Numbered from the stretch's first letter, positions 1-13,700 are shown. The stretch is 64,000 nucleotides of DNA from Muricea muricata (GCA_963855995.1 OY979730.1:1116501-1180500), one strand, 5' to 3'. The notes: generated from the sequence alone by a model not told the origin. Numbers and translations are program-made.

Positions 1-409
1 TGTTAACTTGTATCATAAAATATTTTATAATAGTCAGTAGTCACGTCAGTAACCAGCTCACAAAAGCACAGTTAAAGTCATTCTCCATCATCTTTGGCTC
101 CAATTCGCAATCAACCAAACAATATGACTGATTGAATTATTTTATTTTCAGGTAACAATGTATAAAACGTTAACAATTTGAGGGTTATCTTACTCTGTAC
201 ACTTTGATTTTTCATCATAAGATATTTTAAATAAGTTTTCCGGCAAATGCATTAAGCATTGGAATCCCTCGGCCCGGGCGCTCGTCAGAATCTTAGGGCA
301 TTAAAATAATTAATGATAAATAATAAACATAAGATGCATGTTGGTAGACGTTGATTAACGGACAGTGAACAATGAGACCTCATGTAGATCGTCATGGTAA
401 AGGATCGTC

Positions 410-2350
410 ATGGTAAAGGTCAATTATCTTCGATACACGATGAAAATTATTATGCATCAACACGTTATCCGGTTTCCAAATGATCGCCTCACGATATCAT
501 CTCTGTTACCGCATTTCGTCTCTAAATTGCAAAATTAAAGTGGACTTTTCTGATCAACGATTCCTGAAGTTCAAAATTATCTTATGAAATCATCATTTTC
601 GTCCGTTTTTAACCTGTTACTCTCTTTCATACTTTGACAACCGTAGACTTTTCTTAGAGGTAAACGATTCTTGGAAGATCCTCGTATATTTTATCTTTGA
701 TACACGATGGAAATTATTATGCATCAACAGCCATGTTATCTGGTTACCAAATGATTGTTCCACGTTACCATATCTATAACTTTTATTCGTCTCCAAATTC
801 CAAATTTAAAGCAGACTGTTCTCAGAGGTACACGATTCTTGAAAGATCCTCATGATCATATGGTTTAATGTTTCATTTGAAATTATCATCGATACAGGAT
901 GGAAATTATCATGTACCAACATCACGTTATCTTGTTACCAAATGATTGATTTGACCATATTTGTTTCCGTAATTCATGTCTAAATTCAAAAATTATAGTG
1001 GATTTTTGCTGTCAATCATTCCAGAGCCACACAAATGCTATGAATTCATTTTTTCCTTTCGTTTTTAACCAGTTGCATCTTCATGATCATATGGTTTATG
1101 TACCAACAAGACGTTATCAACAACACGTTATCATATGTACCAACATCACGTTATCTTGTTACCAAATGATTGCTTCGCGTTACTATATCTGTTACCATAA
1201 TTCATCGTTAAATTCCGAAATAAAACAGACTGTTCTTAGAGGTACACGATTCTTAGTAGATCCTCATGATCATGTGGTTTAATGTTGTCAAATTATCATC
1301 AATACACGATGGGAGTTATGTACCAACAACACGTTATCTTGTCACCAAATGATTGATTTGCGTTACCATGCTCGTCGTAATTCATCATGAATTCAAAAAT
1401 TAAAGTGGACTTTTCCTGTCAATGGTTCCTGAGCCACAAAAAAATATTAAGGACTCTTCTTTTTCTTCGGATTGTATTTTGTCAGTCAATTTTTTTATTA
1501 TTTTACACAATCATGTCTTATTTTACCAACTGCTCTACCAAGATGCTCTATTGATACTCTTATACTTGGTTCAATGATGTCAAATTATCTTCGATGTACG
1601 ATGGAGGTTATGTATTAACACGTTACCTGGTTTCTAAATTATTGCTTTGCGTTACTATATCTGTTCCCGCAATTCATCGTTAAATTCCAAAATTTAAACA
1701 GACTGTCCTTAGAGGTAAACGATTCTAAGTAGATCCTCATGGTCATGTGGTTTAATGTTGTCAAATTATCATTGATACACGATGGGAATTATTATGTACC
1801 AACAACACGTTATCTTGTTACCAAATGATTGATTTGCGTTACCATATTTCTTGCCGTAATTCATCTCTGAAGTGGACTTTTCCTAATGAATGGTTTGTGA
1901 GCTGCAATAAGATCGTATTGGACTTCTCGTAGAGGTACACAATTCGTGGAAGTTTAATGATTTCAAATTACCTTCGATGCCCGATGGAAATGATTATGTT
2001 TTCAACACGTTATCTGCTACCAACCGTTATCTGGTCAACCGTTCGTGAGCTACATGAAGATCTTATCAATTCATCTTTCCCTTCCGTTTTTAACCAGTTA
2101 CCCACATCCATACTTAGACAATCATTAGCAATAATGCTCTACCAAGGTGCCAAACTTTTTTCCTTAAAATTCTAAAGTGTTTCGCCTTCTTCTCTATTAT
2201 TTAAGGTTATTCTTTGTATGTTTCAAAGATGTCGATACACGATGGACTTTTTATGTACTGATCAACACGCTATCTCGTTACCATTGAATGCTTCACGTTG
2301 TCATATCTGATAGCGTAATTCGTCTCTAATCAATAGTGTGAGGTACACTA
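410..2350. repeat. Degenerate interspersed/tandem AT-rich repeat
   Basis: A block containing 'GATACACGATGG' and close variants recurs near 433, 698, 890, 1300, 1593, 1775, 1974 and 2230. It is usually followed by 'CACGTTATC', 'ACCAAATGATTG', 'GTTACCATATCTGTTACC' and 'AATTCATC'. A second module with 'GGTACACGATTCTT' and 'GATCCTCATGATCATATGG' lies between copies. Spacing ranges from about 180 to 410 bp, so this is a decayed array of a composite unit rather than a clean satellite. The short open frames inside are not conserved between copies and I do not call genes here. Confidence 0.75.
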
Positions 2351-3204
2351 AGATCTTGTGAATGCATTTTCTCCTTTCTTCCGTATTTAACATCTTTTAT
2401 TTTAAGATTTGTTCTACTAAATTGGCAAACTTTTTTTCTTTTAAATTCTTAACTTCTATTTTCTTCTACTGTATTAAGATCTAACACTTTTTCTAGCTGC
2501 CTGATTACCATTGTTTTGATTGTTTTAGCACCCGATTTCTTCTCTTGAAGAGCAATGTTTAAGGAGTTTCCACTTGATTCATTAGCATTATATTCGTTGT
2601 TTCAATATAATATTTCAGCTAACACCTCTGAAGCTGTTAGTTTTCGATACCTTCTAAAATATTTTTTGCATATAAACATATGGAAAAGTGCTGTGCAATG
2701 TTTTCTTGTACTTTTTGTTGTATATATTGCGCTCTGTTGCGTCTGCGCTGCGGTTCCATTAGGTTGTGTGGTTGGTGGTGGTGGTGGTTTCATGTCTCGT
2801 TGTAAATTAGGGCCATTTTCTATTACCGTCGCTTTGCACGCGTGTGCGAAGCCTTTATTGTTTTGAAGCCCGTCTGGCTCGGCGTAGCTGATATTCAATA
2901 CCCGCTCCGACCACGCAGGTTCAGCGACCGTAATGAAAAATGGCCTTTAGGTAGTTCAGATAGGCAGTATTTTGGTAAAACAGCGAGACATGAGGGATGA
3001 GGTTGTGGATGAGGTGACATCACACTTACCCTGCGCACCCTTGCGATCGTATTGTATTGTATTGTTGTCATGTTCTCGTATTGTAACTGTCTTGTACAGC
3101 ACTTTGTCATATGCAATAATGTGCACAAAAATATTCCTCTACTTTCTTTATTTTCCTCTGTATCTTAACGTTGTCATATCTGGTAATTAGTGGACTTTTA
3201 ATTA
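2351..3204. other. No gene supported
   Basis: Between the two repeat fields. A 98-codon open frame on the minus strand (2602-2898) has a proline run, and a 103-codon frame overlaps it on the plus strand. Neither shows a recognisable domain or convincing splice context. Confidence 0.5.
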
Positions 3205-4065
3205 AGCATCTGCCTTAGAGTATCTTTAAACTTAGAACGCTAACTGTCAAACTTGACTATGGAGCAAACGATAAAAATGGTAAAAAACATTATGAAAATG
3301 GGACATATAAAGAAAAGTGGGACGATGAAAAGAGCGCCTGATGGAGATTGGAAACATTGACAATTAAATGGAACATTGCAAAATTGAATTTTCTTCTCTT
3401 CATTTTCCTCTGTATCTTTACGTTTTCATATCTCGTTGGCAGCCTTGTAACATGATATTCGTTTACTTTATTTTTCTTTTATCAAGTGTCCACCTTAGAG
3501 TTTCTTTAAACGTCGAATTGAATATCGAACTTGGCTGGGGAACAAACGATATATAAGAATGGAAAAGGATTATGACATTAAAACATGCATTTGGAGAAAG
3601 TTTGGGTCTTAAAAACATTGTCTGATGAAAATTGGAAATATTGATGAAGGAATGACGATTAAAACGGAACATTACAAGATTAAATTATTTTTTTCTGTTA
3701 AGCATCTGGAGCTAAGGATAATGATGGTAAAAATAAGTATGGATAATGAGAGTGGCACATTTGGAGACAAAAATTTGGGCCGTAAGAACAGTGTAACAAC
3801 ATTGGAAACATAAAACAATATGGAATGATAATTAAAACGGAACATTACAAGATTAAATTATTTTTCTTCTGTTAAGTATCACTCTTGGAGTTTCTATAAA
3901 CGTCGAATTTATTATCAAACTTTGCTGTGGAGAAAATGATAATGGTGGTAAAAATAATAATGGATAATGAGAGGGAAGCGTTTGGAGGGTCGTAAGAACA
4001 GTATAACAACGTTGGAAACATATAAAATAATAAAGAATGATAATTAAAATGGAACATTTCAAGGA
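3205..4065. repeat. Four degenerate ~190-210 bp tandem units
   Basis: About four consecutive copies (near 3205, 3480, 3690 and 3885) share 'GAGTTTCTTTAAACGTCGAA', then 'GATAATGGTGGTAAAAATAA', 'GGATAATGAGAG', 'CGTAAGAACAGTGTAACAAC' and 'GGAACATTACAAGATTAAAT'. Copies differ by many substitutions and indels. There is no coding potential beyond short frames open by chance. Confidence 0.7.
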
Positions 4066-4596
4066 AAATATTTATGGAACTTGAAAATTATCGAAGAGAC
4101 AATGGCGATCATCGAACTGCTGATAAATTTTATATATTTTAATAAATAATAAAATAAATATTAATTATATATATTCAGATATTGAGGCCACCCACCCAAT
4201 CCACCGCCGATGCTTAATGTTCTCAGTTAGGAAGTCAGTTTGATTGCATGCTCTGTCCGATAAAGAAAGTGTACAGAGAGGGTAATCTTCAAAACGCGAA
4301 AAGACGCCAAAAGTGAATTGACAATGAAAGATGACAAGGAAATGGGTCCATAACAATTCACCGAAACGATTCACATTATGAACAATATTAAAATGGTTTA
4401 TGAAAGCAAGAAACGGAGCCATGTATCAATGAAAATGTGTCCGTGCAAAACGCTATATTTAAGCATGGAACACTTAGACTGTAATTATTATTCAAAAAAG
4501 AAGAAGGAACCTCCCCAACATGATAAAAAAGGGAAGTTGTCCTTGGGAAGATGTACAAGAATGAAAGATTGTCCCATGGTATGCAAAAAATGAACG

Positions 4597-4770
4597 ACGC
4601 CAGAGGAAGGACGACCGATGCCAGATGTACGACGGCAGACGACCGACGCCTGACGAACGAGGACCGATGCCAGATGTACGACGCCGGACGAACAAAGACC
4701 GATGTCACAATACATGAACGACACCAGACGAACACCAATGCCAGACCGAGAGATAGCAGACAGACGACGG
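4597..4770. repeat. Short degenerate tandem repeat, GACGACCGATGCCAGATG type
   Basis: Purine-rich units combining 'GACGACCGATGCCAGATG' with 'TACGACGCCGGACGAAC' repeat about five times with variation. Because the array lacks stops it makes overlapping open frames on both strands; these are a by-product of the repeat. Confidence 0.65.
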
Positions 4771-4801
4771 CAAGTAGACACGGTAAAAGGTAATTAGTAT
4801 A

Positions 4802-5727
4802 GAATCCTGGTGGTCAGAATTAAAGTTGAATAACTATTGAATTTAAAACATTCAAAAATGGTTAAGAAAAGAGCAGTTACACACAAATCCCAGACTCTAT
4901 GATCCTAGATTAAAGTGTTTTTTCCGGGTACTCCGGCGTCCACTACCACGGAATTTTATGGATTGTTCCGGGGGTACTTCTGCTTGACATTTTATAAACT
5001 CAAGACTCTGAAATCAACATAAATGGTTATGTATTTTTTTCCGGGTACTCCGGCCTCGATTCAATCAATATAGGAATATCTCAGCCGCCACGAGAGAGTA
5101 CGGGAGCCTTTGGCCGCTATAGGGTGTAACCTATCGGGCAGTTAAAAGGTGCGATTATTCCAGCATCTTTGTATGATTTTTTGAACCATTAAGTACATCC
5201 CGCTAGCTACTCGGGTCCATCATCTTGGTGATAATCGAACATAACAGGGCTGTATATAATCCCCTGTGTGACAGTAAAACATGTGATACATATTTTATTG
5301 CTATGTGAGAATTCAAATACTGCTGATTATTTTAAAACTTAAGATAATAGCTTTTCAAATATAAATCCTAAACTTTGAAATAAACCAAAAATTTAAGTGC
5401 ATTTTCCCCGGGTACTCCGGCTTCCACTACCACAAATTTTTATACTTATATATGACTTACTCTGGAGTTTGAAACGTTTAGAATACTTAGCAAAACAGCA
5501 CTTAACATAATTCTGGACTCTGGGATCAAGCGTTTTTGTGTAAATTTCATGAATTTTAATTTTTGACTCAACTTGTACGTAAAATTAACAAAAAGAGAGT
5601 TATTCAACTTTGATATCCTAAAACGTAGGATGAGTATACAGGTTGAACGTATATAGGTTAATAAAACTGATGATTTGGTTACGAAAAAGGATGAAATTTT
5701 ACCGGGTACTCTGGTTTCCACCACCAC
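4802..5727. repeat. Dispersed 'CCGGGTACTCCGG' box repeats
   Basis: The box 'CCGGGTACTCCGGC' followed by 'TCCACTACCAC' occurs at about 4925, 5042 (first part only), 5408 and 5702. The stretch starting at 4802, 'GAATCCTGGTGGTCAGAATT', recurs in diverged form at 7846. A related 'CTCCGGGTACTCC' string lies inside the SINE at 23369, so these may be fragments of SINE-related or composite elements. No gene is seen. Confidence 0.55.
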
Positions 5728-6569
5728 AAAATGATATCAAAAATAAATAGGTAATTAAACGAGCAACTGAGAGGTCCGGTTAAGAAAATTTTGGTATGGG
5801 TTATATCTATTAACTTCCCGACGAAGGGCCTTAAAGGGCTTTCGCTGGATATGCTCGAAACGCGGATGAACAACGGTTTTATGTCAGTCATGAAATAAAA
5901 GTTTCGATTACAAGAGTTAGTAATATATGTTGCTTATTAGTATAAGTTCAGATAATTGGCATATTTTAGGGGTTGTACTTGAAGAAACTGGCGGAAAGAG
6001 AGTTTTTCTCTATTTCCTAAGGTTCGCTTCCAGACATCCGTGCTTAACCACCAGGATTAACGGCAAGGTTCAAAGGAATTGAAAATAAATTTTGGATTTC
6101 TTTGTGCTTTGCCTGGTTTAACATAGGTTAATATAAGTGCATGATTTACTATAGTATACATGGAAGCATAATACTCTGAATAAAAGTTCTATATTAACTT
6201 AATATCTCAAAAAGGCAAAAAGAGACAATAGTTCCCGGTAATATTTGGAAATATTGCTGAGCATTATTGTCTCCTCTTGTTTTCTTCAAATATTGAGTTT
6301 TCGATGGATCTTTTATTCAGAGTATGTGTTGAAGTCATTCAGTAACGGTACTCAAGAATGTCTTGAGTACAGACAAGATAGAAAACGTATCTCAGGCTTG
6401 GTGTACAAATTAAATAAGAAATGTGACAATATCAATGCAAACATGCAACAATATTTAGCAAGATACAATCATGCATATGTAATACTTTTTTCTTTAATTA
6501 ATTAATCAAATATATAGCAACAAAAGAGTGAACGTATATGCATGTATAACCAAGTACAATAGTAAAATA

Positions 6570-6850
6570 GTATGTTGAAAGCAACTAGTGACATACACTA
6601 TTAAGGTATATTAATAACTTTATATACATAGATACCCCTCAAATGTACTAGTAAGTTACATTAATAACCCCTTCATATACATAGATACTCCTCAAATGCA
6701 CGTCATATACTAGTAAGTCATGTACATAGATACCCCTTAAATGCACGTCATACACTAGTAACTCATATTAATAGATTTAATATACATACATGCCCCTAAT
6801 ATGTACGTCATACACATGCAAGTAACTCATTAATATACATATACTCATAC
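6570..6850. repeat. Minisatellite, ~50-60 bp unit
   Basis: About five tandem units built from 'ACATAGATACCCCTCAAATG', 'CACGTCATACACTAGTAA' and 'CTCATATTAATA'. Visible starts are near 6625, 6678, 6720 and 6780. Length polymorphism between individuals would be expected. Confidence 0.7.
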
Positions 6851-7845
6851 AAATACAATCTTGGAGTGCACGTATCAAAAAGTATAGTAATGATATAAAA
6901 TGAAATCGAAAATGAAAAAAAAATCGAAGAATCGAAAATGCGCGCGCAGAAACCAAGCCTGATAAAAAAGAAAGAAATATTGAAATGACATAGAGGAGTG
7001 AATGACCAACATGGCGAATTTCGAAAAATAAACAACGGTGATTGCGTGGCATAAAAAAAAAACTCCTATACATAAACATTTCAATAACGACAGTGTTCGC
7101 TCATATTGAATTTGATATGAGTTGATGCGCTGTTGTAGGTTTATAAGGTTTGTTCGAGAAAAGGTCATCAGTGACAGACCATAGGCTTGCATGTAATCAC
7201 ACATTTCCACAATTTGAAAAACTTACTAAAATTTGGGAAATATTTATCATATTTCAATCCAACTGATTGATCTTCATATTAAGAAAACGGATTTATCATT
7301 CGAGTCAAAACGACCGGATAAACAATACATGTGTCTAATCTTATTTTGTTGCAAAAACAGTCAGACATAGATGATATACTTCTTTCTTCAGGAAACCAAT
7401 TTCTCATATGATGATCTTATGTCCTTATTGGTCAAATCTCCACAAACGAAAACACTGAATGAGCTTGCATATGTTACTGAATGGCTTTTATGTCTATATA
7501 CATTAATAACTGACAAATCATTTTAATTATCTTGCGTTGGGTCTGTATATCTATTGACTTTCAGGATCACTGAGAGTAAAAACATGAAACGCAAGCGTAC
7601 GTTCAATGAACGTATGGTAGGAAAGGAGTTGAAATTAAAGTGCATGTACAACAAGGGTTTAAGAGGGAAGAAAGGGGATCAAACAAGGTACATGTAACAA
7701 AGGTACACATCAAAGGGAGCTGTGGATTGAGAGAAATAGAACTACCTGAAAAATGAATGTAAAACGTTCTGTGAAAAGGTCCTTCGTCGGGAAGTTACGG
7801 GTAGTTCTGTGTCTCTCAATCCGACAGACTTTTAAGATTACTGTA

Positions 7846-7992
7846 GAATCTTGGTGGTGAGGATTAAAGTTGAATAACATAAAAAGTTTAGATTCAATTT
7901 TCGATTACCAAATTTGCTTCAGAAGTAAAACATTTCGTTGATGAACAGTTTTCAAAGAACAAGATACGTTATTCAACTTTAATCTTATTATT
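7846..7992. repeat. Short inverted repeat (possible MITE)
   Basis: 'GGATTAAAGTTGAATAAC' near 7862 is mirrored by 'GTTATTCAACTTTAATC' near 7971. The same end sequence occurs singly near 4816, and a related string occurs near 5597. This looks like a small foldback element with dispersed fragments. Confidence 0.5.
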
Positions 7993-8468
7993 TCAATTTT
8001 CGAATAAAAATGAATGTTGTCAGTGCATGCTATAATTGTAAGCGGTACAAATGGTACCTAGGTTAAGTTTTAGGTACGCGAGTGTTGGACACAGAAGGAT
8101 TGGTGGACGTCTTTTGTTGGTAACGTATATGGGCCCGGGTGGGGGCCCCAACCCTTAAGTCCCCATTCGGTCGGGTACTAACGTTGCCTTTCAGGTATCG
8201 ACAACGACAGTTCATCGTCAGGTAATTAGAATCGAAAATAGGATTTTTATAACTATAAAATGCATGACTTTGAAAACTATGTAATGGTCGGTCTCCATTT
8301 AGTCAAAACGTTCGTGACCCACCCTTAAGACATATATTCTGAAAATATCTCGTCTTGAAAGTGTGTTTTGAATCCAAATCCGAATGTATACTAATTACAT
8401 TAGTCATCTTCATGCTCACGACAGTTGCGACTAAATCGAAACCGACCTACATCACCACCAAGATTATT

Positions 8469-8710
8469 GGGCTCCATATATATCTGGAGTAGGAATTCCA
8501 GTCATTAGCCCTTTATGAGGTAAAGTCAAAAATGGCGGAAATTGAAGGAGCTATGGGACGCCAGTCTCAGTCCTCTGCGCGGTCAACATGGCTATCATAC
8601 AACACCATGTTGACTGCGCAGAAAACTGAGATTGACGTCTTGTTGCTCATTTTAGCCATCGTTGACTTTTTGCACTGGCTTGAGTTTCACTCCAGATATA
8701 TTTAGAGCTC
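8469..8710. mobile_element. Hairpin MITE, ~240 bp
   Basis: The two halves pair over most of their length. 'ATATATCTGGAGT' and 'GACGCCAGTCTCAGT' plus 'GCGGTCAACATGG' on the left match 'CCATGTTGACTGCGC', 'ACTGAGATTGACGTC' and 'ACTCCAGATATAT' on the right. It has no coding capacity. The target duplication is not clear. Confidence 0.7.
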
Positions 8711-9372
8711 ACTGAATATGATATGGTCAGCACTTGTTTCATGTGTTTCCATCTATCAAACTGACCGTATCGTCATTTTTTTAGATGAATAACGTAAAAT
8801 AATTGTAATGTGTAGAATATTTCAGTTTAATTAGTTAATTATATAGTTAATTTTGACTTATTAATACGTATTTAGATGTATATTGACATATTGTAGTGTA
8901 TCGGTACAAGTGCTGACCATAATTATTAGAACGCGGATCAGATATACAGACCATCGGGCTATATAGAATTCTGGGATTCAAACAAATAAAATAAAAACAC
9001 AAAATGGCGATTCCGGAAAGAAAAAATAAAATAAAATGTGCGGGTAATAAGTTTGAAACCATTTTTCTAAGCCTTTCAATGTTGAAAGTTTAATATAAAC
9101 TGAAATATCAACAAAGTGTTATTGATAATACATGTGGTTCTCGCATTTAGTTTCAATAACGACGTAAGATACTAAGCTTGTTAGAATCTTATGTCAGGGT
9201 TTTTACCCGATCAGGGTTTCCCAACAAAAAGGGTGGCCATGTCTGGGACCATTTATTGCATAAATTACACAAAATTTCACTGGACATGCATAAGCATAAA
9301 AAACGTGCATCATTGATGAATTGATAATCTCAATGGTTCCCATTTTACCATGCATGTTTACATATCCAGCGA

Positions 9373-9666
9373 CAGGGACGTAGCTAGGGGGGGGAGCCGA
9401 GGAAGCCGCGGCTCCCCCCTTTCGTTAATAGAGAGGTTTAGCAAAGACGACGCAACGCCTTTGACAACGCCAAAGCGAGGTAAAAACGATGTGGAAATGC
9501 CGTGAGCAAATCTGGAGATGGGTAATCACGGCATTTTACGTCGCAATGACGTCACGTCTCTTTGCTAAACCTCCCTAGCATTTAACGCGATAGGCACGTC
9601 AAACCTATCAATTATTAGTATCTGCAGGGCTCCCCCCCCCCTTTGAAAGCTCTGGCTACGTCACTG
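9373..9666. mobile_element. hAT-type MITE with 8-bp target duplication
   Basis: Terminal inverted repeats read CAGGGACGTAGC on the left and CAGTGACGTAGC on the right strand, followed on both sides by G/C homopolymer tracts. The element is flanked by perfect 8-bp direct repeats TCCAGCGA (9365-9372 and 9667-9674). The CAGNG terminus and 8-bp duplication are hallmarks of the hAT superfamily. A second inverted repeat is nested inside ('GAGGTTTAGCAAAGA' near 9432 against 'TCTTTGCTAAACCTC' near 9559). There is no transposase. Confidence 0.85.
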
Positions 9667-10680
9667 TCCAGCGATTATTTATTTCTTAACAAATTTGGTG
9701 TGGTTTTCTCTAGTTAACTGACATATTTATCATTGCTGTACATGTTCTTATGCTTGTGCAGCCATGAATGAGTAACCAACTAGGCTTTTATGAACATGGT
9801 TAACAGGTTAGATTCCTGTTCCACCTAAAGACAAGCATAACATATACTGTAGAAAAAGATGATAAATACTGCTTAACCTGCATGTAAGGACTGGCAATGT
9901 GATGTTATATAACCTTAAAAAAGTATTAAACATTTGTCTGTCTATGATTTCTTTTCGATGATGATTTGGCGGGTTTCTCGACATTCCATGAACTGCAGCC
10001 AAAATCTGAGAAGAGAAACTTGTTGTTTTGTATTTAGAGGTGGTCTTTACCTGTAATTGTCTTATTGTTGTCACTAGTACGTAGCCATTGCAAAATTTAG
10101 CAACAAAAACACCACGTTGAAGTTCAGACTGGACTTTCTACACGGAAAATACCTTACAGTAAATGTGAGGTTATCAGTGCACCCAAGCTTGAATACCACC
10201 ACAAAGGTACATAGATATGTACACATTGTGGACACAACGAAAGCCCTTCCTTATTTTGCCTACTCACACGCCATTTTCAACGCCATTTTACACAGTAACA
10301 TTGAAGGAACAAACTAAGCAGTTACACATTTAATATTACACGATGCACAATCAATAAAAATACAAAAGTTTTGTTAATTAGGATAATAATAAATTACCAA
10401 TCACGTTAAAATCACATGCTAAAATGTTGTTGGAAAACACTGGCCTTTTCAGGTTTTGACAAGATTCCGTCATTGTACATGCTGATGCTTTAGTGTGAAT
10501 AAAACAGTAGTGCAGTATAATTCAATGTAGCTGAATAAATTTCTAATGAAAATTTGGAAACTTTCACTTTATTGAGTATAAGAAATCCTTTTCAAAAATA
10601 ACCTGGCACTGCTCCTTGGTGTTTATATAGTTGCCGTTGTTATATGTCTTCTTGTACGTTAAGCAATTATTGACCCGGTA

Positions 10681-10686
10681 TTTATT
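10681..10686 (-). terminator. Poly(A) signal AATAAA for the SAM-domain gene
   Basis: TTTATT on the plus strand reads AATAAA on the minus strand, about 93 bp past the TAA stop at 10779. Confidence 0.5.
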
Positions 10687-10778
10687 AAAAACAGTTACTA
10701 TATATGTGTATATGTTTCACCTAGTGATATTATATGTTCACATTAAGTATTAGTAGTTACTGCGCAGTTCCCTTAAAG

Positions 10779-13700
10779 TTAATCAGCAACAAGTCTAGCT
10801 TGTGTCCATGCATTACGGATGATCTTCTCAACCTTGGGTGCTTCGGGATGTTTGAGGATATGAGGAGCAAATGCACCATCTGGGGGTGCAGTATCATCAG
10901 GACGATGCGACCCGCCGCTATCCTTGTCCTCGGAGTAAATCTCGAGGATCTTCGCTCTCCAGCAACAGCAGAACCTGGTCTCCTTCAGTTCCAAATCTTT
11001 GAGGAAACGATAGTCGATGTACTCCTGGTTCACTACAGGGACGAAAACAAGAGCACTTCAAAATTACAATAATCCCCGCATATGCGACATACTGTCAATT
11101 GACCTGCTTAATCGACTCGCATTATAAGGCTGTGACCACTGAATGTGATATTCCCCCTTGATATTTCACGCCCATTGCAACAACCACAAGAATCAGTCAT
11201 GTGGCTAATTATTTACTGGCATTACTAGAATTCACGTTGCTTTGCAAACACTTATGAGCTTTTATCAACCATATAATCATTGACTTCATTTTCCTCCCTT
11301 GTATATGAAGTTGATTGAAAAACTTACATTATCATACAATTACCCTCTCATATCGCCCGCACAATAGACCTTTGAAGTACTTACTTCACGTCAGGTGTTG
11401 AACAATGAATTACAATGTAATTTGAGAAACATGTGGGACAACATAATTCTCAGATTGTACCAGATTTCTAATAGTACGAGGAAAGTACCTCTGAACCCTA
11501 TCTGGCGCAGTATATAACATATTTTGCGCGACGCAGGATGCGGTTTATTTTGGTTCGCGCACATAAATATGAATGAAAAAAAAGAAACGTCTATGACTTG
11601 TCTTGTTTGCGAATCGGATCAACTGAAGTTAACGCCCCACCCCCCTATGCATAGGAGATATACTGGCAGTATGGTTAACTAGCATTTTGAGGTCTTTCTA
11701 TAATGAACTTTAGTGATGACTCATCGACCAAATATGAGGTTGTTTTGATCAACACAGTATCAAGACAGCCCAGCTAAAGCGCATATTATTGGCTATGCGT
11801 GTTACAGACGCAAGTCCTTTGTAATAAAATTACTCGCTAATTTGAATTTGTTTACAAAAAATGTTACCACTTTAATCCATCAAGACAATAAAAACTTTAC
11901 CACTTTAATCCATCAAGAGTAAAGACAATACAAAAAGTTACCAATGTTAATCCGGCCATCAAAACAATACACGAAAGGTGCGAAAACAAGCGTGTTAAAA
12001 CAATGTGCAATACTGAAATTTGTTATTTCATATGTAAACTATCTCCTTCCAGTTTCGTCAAATATGAGTACATGCAATTGCAAAACAAATAGGAAAGATA
12101 CTACGGAAAATTAACGCGTGTTTAAGGGGGGGGGGGGCGTATATTCAAACGCGAAATTTTGTTATTTAAATATACGCCACCCTATGCATAGGGGGGAGGG
12201 GGGCTTTAACTTCAATTGATCCTGTGAATCTCTTTTATCTGACATTACAAAAACCAAACCAAATCCTGTAAGCTGCGCAGCACAATTTACTACAGTCTGG
12301 ACGTTTTAATACTTTTTCCATACAATTATTGTCGAATCTAATGAATCTCGTGATAGTACGGTATCCAATGAATCGTCAAAAAAATAGGGGAAATCAGTTT
12401 CCAATGATCATTAGAGAAAACCAAATAGAAACATGTCTATAAGAAAACCTCTTGTCTAACATACCTGTGCCACAACAGAAGCAGCAAGACGGTTCGTCTT
12501 TGTAGAAAATTCCCTGACCAGTAACCCTCCATCTTGTTGGACCATAAAAGAATTCAGGGCAACACAACTCTGTACAATTTCGTTTGTACGGGCAACCGTC
12601 TGCAGGCGTCTGTCCTGACCACAGAGCCTGAGAGCGAGCCATGTCAATCTTCTTTTTCTTCAAGTAAGAGACCATTTCAAGAAGAAATATTCTATCCCCA
12701 AGAACTGACACGCCCATTTCTTTCAAGTGAGACTACATAGATTAAAGTTATATATTGATATTTTGCAGTGATAACCATTCTTTAGGTCCATGTAAATATA
12801 TGTTGTTTAATCTAGACTAGTAACCCTAGGGTAAGATTTAAGCATAGATCAGCAATATATGAAGAATTGTTTCCAACTTGAATGTTTAGCAACCCAGTTG
12901 GGACCCTAAATAATCCAACCTAGAGCTAATAGCAAAACTGTTTGTGAATAGTTATCCCCTAGGCCCATGAGTGAGTTAATGGGAGGTGGGAGGCTTATGG
13001 GGGTTGCACAAGTATATCAAATTTAAGTATCATAATATATAACTATATCATAGTACCTCAGTTAAGTTGGCCAATATATGGCCTCCAATCTTGTTAACAA
13101 CAAATTGTTCACCCAAATAGTGAAGGCCAATGTTTTTCAAAAATTCATCGGCTACTCTCTGCGGAGACCATGCTATACACAAATAATTTCATTTGAAAAC
13201 GTTCAAATCTAGTGGGAAGGTACATCCAGCCATGTTATGATAAATACCTTGATTCACAGACGATCAAAGACAGCAAAACTAAACAGTATAGCTAATAATA
13301 TACTTGACTATAGTTCACTTTTAGCCTCAGGCTGAACAGTTTGTAAAGCAAAAATATCAATAGTACATGCTGAAGATTCAAACTGATATCTAACTTTCCT
13401 TGTTAACAACATTTATTCTGGAAAAAATCCATACCTTGATGGAGGAAATTGAAAACACACAGACTGGGTTTTAAATCCCCCAGCCTCAGAAACATTTACA
13501 ATTCAATTAATTTTTGGTTTAAAGATTTTATTCTCAATCCTTTGGACAATTTTGCACCAACATGCATGTACTCTCCCCTCAGGACATATAAAAACCATCT
13601 GCTATGCAAGCTAGATACCAGGAGTCTCCTTTCCCTCCCTGAATGGGAGAAATTCCCTCTGTGTGTGTGGGGGGGGGGGGGGGAGTAGTCTTTCTAGCAT

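Noticed and set aside
2602-2898. 98-codon minus-strand frame with a proline run
   Set aside because: No recognisable domain, splice sites or repeat support; overlaps an equally long frame on the other strand.
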